A DNA stretch of 64,000 nucleotides from Seiridium cupressi (Eukaryota; Ascomycota; Sordariomycetes; Amphisphaeriales; Sporocadaceae): positions 124,001 to 188,000 of the forward strand of contig JARVKI010000056.1 of assembly GCA_036674765.1 (NCBI GenBank), written 5' to 3'. The notes beneath the pieces are model-generated. The model was not told the origin of the DNA. It saw only the letters and a list, made by a program, of their open reading frames with translations, and ran no database searches. The position numbers and the translations under genes were made by a program. This document shows, piece by piece, positions 27,348-36,926 of the stretch. Position 1 is the stretch's first letter. The number at the start of each line of letters is the position of its first letter.

Positions 27348-28202
27348 ATGGCACAAAACAACCTACCCAGCTATTACTCCCGCGGCCACTCCGACCACAC
27401 CGTCGCTTTACAGCAACAGCGCACGGCCGACTCGGATGCTGCCTTCCTCCTGCCCTATATCAAGAAGACTGATCATATCCTCGATGTTGGCTGTGGGCCG
27501 GGCACCATCACAACCAGTTTGGCTAGGTATGCGAGCGAAGGCAGGACGGTTGGCATCGATATTTCGTCCGACATACTACAGAAAGCGCGGGCCCTAGCAG
27601 TCGTAGCTAATATCTCCATCGAGGGCCCAGGGGCCGTCATCTTCGAGAAGCAGGACGCCCTAGAACGGCTCGCCTACCCTGACAATACATTCGATATCAT
27701 CTTCAGCTCTCAGTTCCTGGGGCATCTGCCTCCGCCGGAACTGCCTATCCAAGCGCTGTCCGAGATGCGTCGAGTCCTGAAGCCGGGTGGGATTCTGGCT
27801 ACACGCGATGCCACATCCCAGCATTTCTATCCGCAAAGTCTGGATTTAGACCATCTGTGGTTGCGGAACCAGCTTCGAGCATCGAGGAAGGGGAAACCCG
27901 AGGCGGATCCCACGGGCACAATTATGTTGACTCTCTTCCGTGGCGCCGGCTTTGACGTCGACGGAGGCAAGGTCCACCTAGGCTCCGGAACTAAGGTCTT
28001 CTGGGGGCGGGAGACTCGCAAGGGGTTGGCGCAGCGCGCAGTCGGTCAACTCCAACCAGGGGATCCTTTCTACCAGAGTTGGCTGGATGCTGGTATCACG
28101 GTGGACGAGATACAGCAGGGCTTGCTCGCCGTGGAAAGGTGGGCGGAGACGGAGGATGCCTGGTTCGGGTCATTGCAATGTGAGATGCTCGCATGGAAGT
28201 GA
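27348..28202 (+). CDS. Class I SAM-dependent methyltransferase (UbiE/COQ5-like fold)
   Basis: Intronless 284-aa protein starting at the ATG at 27348. Motif I is HILDVGCGPGTIT (Asp46 and the glycine loop 48-52 bind SAM). GRTVGIDIS gives the acidic residue for the ribose, FEKQDALERLAYPDNTFD is motif II/III, and MRRVLKPGGILATRD is the post-motif strand. This matches the fungal Methyltransf_11/25 enzymes commonly annotated as UbiE family. The substrate cannot be inferred: members methylate quinones, sterols or secondary metabolites. It sits downstream of a Zn2Cys6 gene in the same direction. It lies 6.5 kb from the dehydrogenase gene and there is no evidence it belongs to the N-methyl cluster. 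Confidence 0.88.
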   Translation: MAQNNLPSYYSRGHSDHTVALQQQRTADSDAAFLLPYIKKTDHILDVGCGPGTITTSLARYASEGRTVGIDISSDILQKARALAVVANISIEGPGAVIFEKQDALERLAYPDNTFDIIFSSQFLGHLPPPELPIQALSEMRRVLKPGGILATRDATSQHFYPQSLDLDHLWLRNQLRASRKGKPEADPTGTIMLTLFRGAGFDVDGGKVHLGSGTKVFWGRETRKGLAQRAVGQLQPGDPFYQSWLDAGITVDEIQQGLLAVERWAETEDAWFGSLQCEMLAWK

Positions 28203-28249
28203 ATAGCTGTAAGCATGATTAAGATACCCATCAGGGACAGAAAACCAAG

Positions 28250-28600
28250 TCCAACTTTAGTGTTTCATCCAATCTTTCCAGAAGTCCTTACATGGTGTAA
28301 AGGTCAAGCTTGGGCCATCGTGATCCACCACAATTCCATCATGCACGTCCGTCAGTTCTCCTGGCCACCCTTCGCCCGGGTTTCCAAAATCAAGATCCCC
28401 AATGTCCTTGCGATTGTGAGACTCAACTCCAGATATACTGCCGTTCCCGCACGGCCGCGATCGCCAAATACAAAGGGTCGAAGTGCGCGACGTATGCTTG
28501 TACGTGGCCGACGATGGGCAGTTGTCTTACGCTCAGAAACTAGACGGCGCTCCAGCCTGAAGACAAATGCTTCCGGGAAATAGTCTTCGCAAAGAGATGA
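28250..28600 (-). pseudogene. Possible coding relic, family unknown
   Basis: On the minus strand, 28260-28440 reads as a plausible protein end (DLDFGNPGEGWPGEL and then FTPCKDFWKDWMKH before a TAA). Just upstream, after a one-base shift near 28435, another coding-like piece reads AHFDPLYLAIAAVRERQYIW. The amino-acid composition is more protein-like than the other frames. I recognise no domain and see no start, so this is a weak call of a frame-shifted relic. Confidence 0.25.
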
Positions 28601-28775
28601 GTTCAGCCCTTCCGACATTCGTGCTAGAAGGTGCCTTCTCTAGACAAGCTGGCATATTTGAAAAGTTCTCTGGTACAGCTAGATTGATGAAAACCCCTTT
28701 TCGGAGAGGGTATAGCGGAACCGGAGTCCTCGTTCAGCGAAGTAGTATCCGTGATGAGAATCAATGATGCCTTGA

Positions 28776-28800
28776 GGCTTGGCTTGGCTTGGCTTGGCTT
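28776..28800. repeat. (GGCTT)5 microsatellite
   Basis: Five perfect tandem copies of GGCTT, in the roughly 850-bp gap before the Ser/Thr-rich protein gene. It is not a telomeric repeat. The rest of 28600-29452 shows no gene. Confidence 0.85.
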
Positions 28801-29452
28801 ACCTCGGTGGGCTGGGCACTTCAGCTTCTGCTGAACTTTTGAGGCTGCAATCGAGTTTCTCTCGGCTCAACGCGGAACAGGTCCAGTAAATGAAGCATTC
28901 TTGGGGTGGTTGCTGACAAGTATGATCTACAAGTACTGCACCGCCGCTACCCCGCCCCGATAACTTTTATTCACCATGATCGTATTGGCCTCCACTCAGT
29001 AAAAGGGTGTCCCGATTCAGGTTCTATGTGGCCTCTTTTGGTGGCCCCCAACAAGTTAAATTTGGCCCCCGCAGGGCTACCGGTAAGTCTGGTACTATTC
29101 CAACCATTCAACCTTGCAGCCTGGTCGTCGTTGACAAGGCTGTGCAAGTACTTTGAGACTAAAGACGTTTTGAGCTTATGAGCTTATTTTTAGCCCCCCT
29201 TCTTTTGGACCCCTCCTGCGGGCTGATTGATTCAGCTGCAGCAGGCATGGGAGAAGAGGAAATTAAGCTCCTACAGCCTTGTCTAACACGGACTAAAATA
29301 CACAGAGAAGTCAGATTAAATGCATCCAGGTTAGGCCAACATATAAACCTGGTCCCTCTACCCGCTTTTCTTTCCCCGTTCCAACTCCATCCGGGGCATA
29401 TCTCTTTACCATTTGCATCATTTCTACGCGCTAATCATAATTGCCATTCATC

Positions 29453-30470
29453 ATGACTCGGGTTTCTGCACTATTCGTGCTCAGCCTCTTGGCTGCCACA
29501 GCCTTAGCCGGCCAAGACTGGTACAGGTTCGATATCACTCTGCACATTTGCTTAACGTAATGACTCATACTAGCCACAATTTTCAGTGGTATCGTCAAAG
29601 CGTTGAGAGGGGCAAATCAACTCACTCGCTTTTTTGACGCCCTTCCAGATAGTGTGCGAGAACCTATTGAAAATACAGAAGTCGATGCTGCTGCTTTCGT
29701 CTGCAGTATTATGCGGGGCGAAGGTTCTGAAATGACGGGTACATTAAATTCCAGGACCCATGTGTACGAGCTACTAATTGGTATTTGCAGCTGCCTTCGC
29801 CATTCCGGAGGCCAGTGCCATCGAGCAGGAGTTTAGTACTATCACATCATTCGTTGGCGCCATTCCCAGTATTGCTGCAGATACTCTGTCCTATATTGTG
29901 GACGAAGGCGAAGACGCTGTTAGTGTTGTTGGGGTTCTATTAGACAACCCTTCAGCTGCAGTATCTTTGATTAAGGGTGGAGTCGAAACCATCATCAGCG
30001 ATGTGGAATGCTTTTTATTTTCATGCACCACTTCGCACGGTCTACAATGGTCAATTCTAAGCTCTTGGAGTAAGATACTGTTAGATGCAACCTCATCGGC
30101 AGTTTTCCCGACGACTTCATCTATTTACGTTAGCACTACAATCTCTGGAGGTTCTCGCAAGACGTCAACATCAACTCTTAGTCCCGGGTCAACTACATCG
30201 AGTATGGCTACCATGACCACTTCTTCCCCTTCACTGAGAAATACACATACAAGCACATCAAGTCTGAGTTCCGGGTTAACTGCATCTACTGTAGCTACCA
30301 TGATCACTTCTTCCACTTCACTGGTAGCTACACATACAAGCACGACAATACCCAGTAGCACCACAGTCACCTCTGAGGCCACTGGCCCGAGCGTCCATTT
30401 TACTAGCAGATGCTTCTTGAGCTGTGTGCTGGTACTTGTTCTTACGCTCGAAACATTTTACACTCTTTGA
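29453..30470 (+). CDS. Secreted Ser/Thr-rich, probably GPI-anchored protein with tandem repeat
   Basis: Protein of about 301 aa. Exons: 29453-29526, 29587-29738, 29791-30470, with 60-bp and 52-bp GT-AG introns. The N-terminus is a clear signal peptide (MTRVSALFVLSLLAATALAG). The middle (about 25-185) is a modest helical domain with a few cysteines and no family I recognise. The C-terminal third is Ser/Thr-rich, likely heavily O-glycosylated, and contains two tandem 29-residue units (DNA period 87 bp, 30168-30254 and 30255-30341). The end is hydrophobic (CFLSCVLVLVLTLETFYTL) with small residues upstream, as expected for a GPI-attachment signal. A cell-surface or wall protein is likely. The first two exons are short, which is why the gene is easy to miss. 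Confidence 0.75.
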
Positions 30471-31497
30471 ACTTTCTGGATGAAGATTTTTTATTTTGTT
30501 TCCTTTTTCCTTTCCTCGTTGTTTTATAATCGTGTCGTTTTAATTGGTACGAACGAAGATACTATGTTCGGATAATCTGGGCTTGGGACCAACGTATAAA
30601 TTGATTGGCCTGGTGCATAAGAGAATGTTTATCTCATTTATAAGGAGCCTTATAAACAAGAGGGTAAACAGAAAAGTGTTATATCATACTGATGTGGCTA
30701 ACCTCTAAATAAAACGACTTTACTCCGAACGTATTCATGGAAAGTTACTCTCTTGTCTAAATTCCCGTCTAGCGTGTTCATGCTAACCCGGATTCCATAA
30801 TATCGATGATTGGGCTACTTCATCTGTTATATTGGCCATCACTAAAGGAAGCCTATGCAAGCCATTTTCATCATCAACGCCACGTCGGGTTAGAAAGTTC
30901 AAGTCATGGATACGGCTGAACATATCTAAAACTTTGGCAGCTTACGGGAAGACGCCAAATTCGGGGATTTGGGTCCCGCATGCGGAGAGTAAAAAACGTC
31001 TCTCGATTCATCCTACAGTCTTGTAAGAGCTTGATAGGATCGTGGAGGAAGGCGGCAACCTGCCACGAATATAAAAAGAAATAAGACACCATTGGCAGTT
31101 ATAGCTTGTATTGAATTCCATAGGATGATAGTGCCAAAACGGTGTTACACATAATCTGGTTGGAAACATAGCTTTAAGTGCAATAATCGAGCCTCTTACA
31201 CCGCTAGGGCACCCTTGCGCGACATTGGCTTGTTTTCGAGTGTAATTACTGAAGCTTATATAAGTCTTGATGATGTACTAGGATTAATTTATAATAGATT
31301 GTATTGGTAATATGAGACTTTTTTTCAAAGCTTGCGTGGTTAAAAAATGTATCACAATGGCATCGTATCGGGCCCCAATAGTAATGAAAACCATGTCCTT
31401 TAAAGATATTGGCAATTGATGTGTTGTTGGTACAGTCTAGAAATATCAGAATGACAGACCCCGGAATTTACGCCAATAAAGCCCACCAACGTAGCAT
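30471..31497. other. Intergenic, AT-rich, nothing recognised
   Basis: About 1 kb between two convergent secreted-protein genes. It is AT-rich with short open frames only. No repeat or RNA gene seen. Confidence 0.45.
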
Positions 31498-32094
31498 CTA
31501 AGACGGCTCAATGTTCCGAAGAGCAACAGGCGTTCCGCTTGACTCTTCATTCCAAGTAAGCTGGTAAAGAGTGTCGTCGCTGGTAGGAACAGCATACCAC
31601 TTGGTCTTCATCTCAGACCCAATCTGGACAAAGATGACGTGACCGTAGAAACCGAAGCCGGAGGTAACGAGAGAGCTGTCGCTGGTATCGTTTGTGAACC
31701 CCACTGGGCCTGAGTCAGAGGGCACATAGAGAACACTCTGGCCCTGCCCATCAATGTTCGCAGTAAAGTTGCCTCGGGTTTCAGGAGCGTTGACTACAGG
31801 GTCAGTATTCGATCGTAACATGGTTTGAGAAACTCACATGTTGCATTGTGACCATTCGTGACATCGCCAGGAGTTTTGGATGTGAGGTAAATAGTGCCTG
31901 TAATTAGAGTCAGACAATAATCAAAGGTGGTTCTTGGGGTACTCCCACTCACTGTTGATGGATATGACCTTGAGTCCATGAATGCTAGGCCCATAAGCAT
32001 AGATGCTGAAGTCACTGACAGCTCGAGACTCGAGCGGTGCACTTAGAACACCGGCCACGAACAGCAGTGCTGCGATGATATTGCGGAACATCAT
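31498..32094 (-). CDS. Small secreted protein of unknown function
   Basis: 165-aa protein. Exons on the minus strand: 32094-31953, 31897-31838, 31793-31498; introns of 55 and 44 bp restore a single frame. A signal peptide is visible (FRNIIAALLFVAGVLSAPLE). The mature part has a repeated beta-strand look: SDFSIYAYGPSIHGLKV, TSKTPGDVTNGHNATF, then LYVPSDSG and TSGFGFYGHVIF, ending PVALRNIEPS. I associate this pattern with uncharacterised small secreted proteins common in Aspergillus and relatives. It has few cysteines, so it is not a typical cysteine-rich effector. Function unknown; cell wall or extracellular location is inferred from the signal peptide. Confidence 0.75.
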
Positions 32095-33546
32095 GGTTGC
32101 AACAGAGATTGGCCAAAGAGCGTGACAATAAAACTATTCAATGAGTGATGGAAATGAGTGACTTGATCGACTTGAAAACACCAAAATGATGGACAATTAG
32201 GAAATTGCCGAGTAATATATCAGAAGAGATGCATAATTTGAGCCGCAAATGTCGATCAGCCCTTGGGCAGACTTAAATCTATGCACGGATCTCAGGCTGT
32301 TCCGACACCAGCTTACGCGTTTACGAAAACTGCAAGGTCAGCCAGTTATGAGAAGTCAATAGTTGTACGAAACAGATCTAAGAAGACATCCACATTCTCC
32401 ACACTACGGCCAGACCCACCCGCGGATCTTCACGGAAACAAGAGGACAGAACAAAGACACCTAGTAGCCATTATTACTTCGACGCGATCGATACTCACTA
32501 TACCCGATCTATACCCGCAAATGATCACTCTGCTACAGCAAAGCCACAGCAGTCGTGGCGTAGACGCAATGCAATCCTGGTCAGCCATACTGCCAGCATG
32601 TTGCTCACTTTCTTGACTTGCCGCTCGCGTGGCTACTTTTTGGATTATCGCTTCATTGAGACTTGATCTGTAAAGAATACTCATTCATGAGGACATCGAT
32701 AAAGTTTTCTGACGGTAAAGGGTAAGTACAACATTTTTTATGCATTGCGTTTACTTAGCGATGTTGCTTAAAGAGATCCGTTGAGGCGCATGTAGAATAG
32801 CCGCGTGGCAGGGCTCCTGTGGTGGGGTCAACCCCTGAATGCGCCTTGCAATCGCTCCATATCGACTGGACGATAGACGCGTCAACGCTGTGGGGAAGAA
32901 GCGCCATGTCAACACGCTGCCGGCGATCTAAGCTGTAAGCCTTGAAAAACTAGTTCATCCTTAAAAGCCCGAATAAAGGATATTCCCAGTTGATTATTCT
33001 GATGAACCTTGATCCATATCCTGAAGAACTGGTAGCCTGAGTCCCCCAAAACAAAATACAATCGGTGGTGTCGGAGGTCTCATGACTCGAAACCCCCAGC
33101 CCTTCGGACACTTCGACATTCGATACTACTATGACTTGAAATACTCCAACCCTCGCTGTCGCTACATGATCGAACCGTATATCGCACACGTCACCTCCAC
33201 TATGACGATCAATACTGTCTCCGACAACAATGAAGGTTTCCGGGTATACAACGACGCCAAACCGCGACTACCCATCCTGAGAAACTCGTAATTAACGGAC
33301 GCCTTCCAATAACCACAGGATATAACAGAGCTCAGAAAAAGCCCACAGTTTCGACGTCGCGGAGTAGATTTATGGCCGACACTATGATCCGGGACGGGGT
33401 GCACCAGTATCTTTTCGTTTTTGACAACAACCTCGAGTAAACCCAAGCCGAGGCATCTGAAGAAAGAGATGTCCGGGGGGCTTCAGTATTTGGGCAAGGC
33501 GATCGACCAGGCAACGTCTCGCACCAATTTTTGGCATGGATCGTGA
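32095..33546. other. Intergenic region, no supported gene
   Basis: About 1.45 kb. A 70-codon plus-strand frame at 33082 begins with a true ATG but has no domain. A 117-codon frame at 32263 has a non-ATG start. Nothing is convincing. Confidence 0.4.
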
Positions 33547-34875
33547 CTAGGAAGTCGAGCGTGGTCCTTGGCTCAGAGGGTTCTGCCTTGATTTCCTCAT
33601 ACCCTTTCCCAGATTCTCGATCAGACTCTCCGCCCTGACCTTGACGATGCCTGACCTCCCGCTACCAGCTTCTTCCGAAAAGCTTACCCTTTCCGTCCAC
33701 CAATCTAGCCAGTTCTCTGCTCTGGCCCCTTCAGGTGCATCTAGGATACCCACACTCACGTCGATCAACTCCGGCCGGTCCTGGTCGTGCCAAAAAACGG
33801 TAGCACCGCACTTCGCACAGAATTCCCGAACCACTCCTGGTGAACTATTGTAGCATTTCATGGTGCCTGCAGGAAGCGTTGAGAAGTTCAGAGGCATGAG
33901 CCGATCTGCCTCCTTTGCACCCGATCCTCTTTCCGCGGCCTCGTCATTCGGAATGTGAAATACAATATTATGTCTGGGCACGAAAGCCCAAGTCTGGATT
34001 TCATACCCACACGTGAGGCGACATGTTCGGCATGCGCAGGTCCCAGCTAAGTACTTAGTAGGCGAGTCTATATTAACTGGTCGTAGCCACCACTTGACGT
34101 CGTTGGGATTCTTGATTTCGGGGGACTGGGTGTGGTATGGGATTATGAGGTCCGGGAAGTTCGAGCGCGGCTCACGGCTGCCCGCATCCGGAGGCGTGAT
34201 ATGGAACTTGACGGTGCCACAGCGGCAGGAGGCCGGGAGTACAGCACCTCGATCGCTAGCTGGACCTACAGGATCAAAGCCCTCAGGACCGGTACCCAAA
34301 TTGGAGTAAAGCTTGAGCCTCCTCCCAGCTACCTCATCGATCCATAGTGCGAGTCCTCCATCCTTGGTGCTTTCAAGATTGCAATGCTTCATGTATTCCA
34401 GATCAGCTCTTTCGCCATTTTTATACCCCGTGTTAGAGGCTGTATCCAACCGCTCTGAGACCACGCCCGTAGTCGCCATCCAAGCGATATCCTCCTCCTT
34501 CCACGTGGCCTCGTCACCCCAGCGTCCGAGAACCTGGCAGCCGCACGTCGTGCAGAAGTATCTTGCCAGCGTGGGACTGGAGTTGTATGCCTGCAGACCT
34601 TGAAAAGAAGAGGGCTTCTTGATTCGTATACCGCACACGCAGAGCACGCCAGAGTTGGAACGACAGTATTTGCAATGACACAGCACCAGCTCACCGAACT
34701 GGATTCCCTTACTCTCATTTATAGGTGACCGGGTCACAGTCTGAGCAGTAACGCCGCAATGGCAAGATATCTTATACTTGAATGTCGATGCCATCCTTCC
34801 AGTGGATTGAATGTTTTGCCGACTAAGAAAGCGTGGACCACCTTGATTTACTTTGAAATGGGTACTCGTTGACAT
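33547..34875 (-). CDS. Protein with two GFA/CENP-V zinc-binding domains
   Basis: Intronless 442-aa protein. Two glutathione-dependent formaldehyde-activating (GFA/CENP-V) domains are seen. The first (about 35-180) has SCHCG, CHCKYCRSNSG and FCTTCGCQVLG. The second (about 210-400) has SCRCG, CACRTCRLTCG and FCAKCGATVFW. The paired CxCG / CxxC / CxxCG cysteines bind two zinc ions per domain. The fold was named for a bacterial enzyme thought to help form S-hydroxymethylglutathione. Most fungal members have no proven activity. Position 34794 (Met28, just before TFKYKISCHCG) is a good alternative start; residues 1-27 are basic and Ser-rich and could be a mitochondrial leader. Formaldehyde is released by the proposed N-demethylation cluster, but that cluster is 13 kb away, so a functional link is only a thought. 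Confidence 0.88.
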   Translation of the reverse strand: MSTSTHFKVNQGGPRFLSRQNIQSTGRMASTFKYKISCHCGVTAQTVTRSPINESKGIQFGELVLCHCKYCRSNSGVLCVCGIRIKKPSSFQGLQAYNSSPTLARYFCTTCGCQVLGRWGDEATWKEEDIAWMATTGVVSERLDTASNTGYKNGERADLEYMKHCNLESTKDGGLALWIDEVAGRRLKLYSNLGTGPEGFDPVGPASDRGAVLPASCRCGTVKFHITPPDAGSREPRSNFPDLIIPYHTQSPEIKNPNDVKWWLRPVNIDSPTKYLAGTCACRTCRLTCGYEIQTWAFVPRHNIVFHIPNDEAAERGSGAKEADRLMPLNFSTLPAGTMKCYNSSPGVVREFCAKCGATVFWHDQDRPELIDVSVGILDAPEGARAENWLDWWTERVSFSEEAGSGRSGIVKVRAESLIENLGKGMRKSRQNPLSQGPRSTS

Positions 34876-35336
34876 TTATACTTTGAATCAAGGCAGTAAC
34901 GTCTGGTTTCTTGGCATACGTCATTTCCAGCGCCACAACTACTATGCGTGTACTGGGTGTAGTATACGGGTACTGATCCCGAGCTTTATTCTGTGTTGAA
35001 TATAAGCACTAGTGCTAATATCGAAGATCGAGTCAACGGTCGTGACCTCCATTTATTCGCTTGACTGGATGATATTCCTGCCCCCCGGACGAACGGGCTC
35101 CGTTTTGATACGGTAACACGGAGGACGCTAGTCATGAATGATAGTATCACTCTGTTGCTGGTGTTCTCGGCGCCGAGTCCAAAGAGCTCGGTTTGCGTGT
35201 ACATTCAGGAAAGAATGCACAGGTTTCGATTGATCATAATCCATACTACCTCATGTGGAGTTGCCACTCAGGTATGTGGTATATGTCATTCTTGTGTGTT
35301 GAGGTCATCTTTCGTATTTGTCATTGGACACTTCAA
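34876..35336. other. Intergenic, nothing recognisable
   Basis: About 460 bp between the GFA gene and the truncated SAT4 gene, both on the minus strand. No element seen. Confidence 0.4.
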
Positions 35337-35850
35337 CCCGCGTTTCGATGATTCCGTCCCTGCTCGTAATATTTTTTTCTGCTTGTCTGGTCCGATAACT
35401 CGTACCAAGGCCTATCGCCCTGTTGGTCGTCTTTGACGATGCGAGAGGTCATGGTATGTGACCCGTAGCCGACAGGGAGCGGGAGCGTCGCAACAATAGT
35501 GCTGTTTTCACTGCGATTCCGTGCAAGGGCGTATATACTCGGCGTGACAGCGACGCCGGCGGCGCATATGATTTCGAGCGAAGCCCACAATGTTTGCGCA
35601 CGTTGACTGTGCGAGTTTCTCCCTTCAAGAACGCGGATGATGCTGACTGCGATAAGGAAGATACCGATGCTAAAGAGTGATAGGATGCGCAAGCGCCTAT
35701 CGTAGTGTTAGTACATGAATTGATTATGTTGAGTCCGATTCGTTTACTTACTGCATCTTTGGTAGTTTGACGGATAACACTAATGGTATTTGGGCGATCA
35801 TGAGAAGCGCATCGGTGATGACATTACTAATCTCCTACGCGTAAAGCCAA
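35333..35850 (-). pseudogene. 5'-truncated SAT4/rhodopsin-like membrane protein
   Basis: Only the C-terminal portion of the SAT4 family is present. ISNVITDALLMIAQIPLVLSVKLPKM (given here as the helix at about 35765-35845) is joined through a GT-AG intron (about 35700-35755) to RLRILSLFSIGIFLIAVSIIRV. TLWASLEIICAAGVAVTPSIYALARNR and the cytoplasmic tail, ending at 35333, follow. The first four to five helices that should precede are not found upstream. Instead, within about 160 bp, a dispersed repeat begins at 36008. This looks like a gene cut by rearrangement or insertion. It belongs to the same family as the relic at 3504-4632 but preserves a different part. Confidence 0.65.
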
Positions 35851-36007
35851 AGGTTCTTTGCCAGCTACCTAAATAAAGAACTCCTCCACACCCGTCGAAG
35901 TCGTGGTGATCCGTTTCTTCCACTGCATACAAATCTCACCATATTGGTGACCCTACCATACTCCATCATCTAATATGAGTTCTCAATCAGGATTTCGAAG
36001 GAGGACC

Positions 36008-36165
36008 TGATGGATACCCCACACCGCCTGGCAGTGTCCTGCCAGTGTGGGTCACCCAGCAGTATATAGGTTCACCTCCAGCTCCAGCTCCTCCAGCTGG
36101 AGCTCCTCAATCGATCCATCCTTCAGTATCACCAATATACGTATTTCCACCCATATTGCCCTCCA
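36008..36165 (+). repeat. Dispersed 158-bp repeat, copy A, with terminal hairpin
   Basis: A direct repeat of 52178-52332. It opens with TGATGGATACCCCACACC and contains a hairpin (CCCACA, CTGGCAG, loop, CTGCCAG, TGTGGG; about 36018-36051). It ends with CCCATATTGCCCTCCA. The two copies differ by a few substitutions and small indels. This copy abuts the F-box relic. Non-autonomous transposable element, or a duplicated segment of F-box-gene flank, are both possible. Confidence 0.75.
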
Positions 36166-36926
36166 TCAGGACCTCTATTAACGAGATATCTACAGATTCT
36201 TTTTGTCGTATCTTCGATCTTCCGACATTTACCAGGGAACCAGATTTCCGGACTTCGCGGAAACCTGGTGGTTTTGACGACATCTGGTCTCTTCGCTCAA
36301 CATGTCGCCGATTCTGTGACGTGGCGTCGCCTATGCTCATCCGCGGCATACGCGTGACCGTGACTGAAGCTTCGTTGACTCGTCGGATGAGCATTTCTTG
36401 TCATCCATCAATCGGGCCTGGTGTGCAGGAAATCTGTGTGATGCTACCGTACTATGATTCTTTGATGGTACACAGCATTGACAACTTTGCCTATTCTCTT
36501 ATATACAAGATGGAGCGCCATCTTAATCAACTAAAAGCGGCAAGCAAACCCTTGGACTCACCCTTGAGACTATCTTACACTGTATCGGCCTGATTTGACG
36601 TCAGACTGCTTGAAGTAGGTATTAATATGGTGGAAGTATGGATGCAGATTTATCTAGCTGAACTAGACGACCCGACACGCGACTCAGCTGGAGATATCAT
36701 GTTTCAAAACGTACTCAGAGACGCCCACAAACAATACGGCTGCTTTTTCGAAGCTCAGCAAATAATGCAGCTCGACGGTTCCTTGATCTCAGTCTCAGTT
36801 GGTCAAATATATTCTCGTCAAAAAATCCCGGAAATGGTAACATGCCGTCTCGCGGCTCGGAACAGCGATGACTGGAGGTTAGGACCGAGAGTGTGGACAT
36901 CAAATTTATTGACCATGAATTCTTGA
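36100..36926 (+). pseudogene. F-box-type protein relic
   Basis: Starting directly after the repeat, the frame reads an F-box-like segment (SFCRIFDLPTFTREPDF, then WSLRSTCRRFCDVASPMLIRG) and the downstream region typical of fungal F-box proteins (VTEASLTRRMSISCHPSIGPGVQ, VMLPYYDSLMVHSIDNFA), to a TGA at 36591-36593. From about 36627 another frame continues with a helical piece (ELDDPTRDSAGDIMFQNVLRDAHKQY). No good ATG precedes the F-box, and the rest of the usual 500-600 aa protein is not readable in one frame. F-box proteins recruit substrates to SCF ubiquitin ligases, and these families expand and decay quickly in fungi. I call it a broken gene. Confidence 0.55.

Noticed and set aside
28776..28800. 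Possible telomere-like repeat
   Set aside because: The unit is GGCTT, not TTAGGG, and only five copies.
30125..30382. 85-codon minus-strand frame, Val/Leu-rich, looking like a membrane helix
   Set aside because: Antisense of the Ser/Thr-rich repeat; Ser/Thr codons read as Val/Glu/Asp on the other strand.
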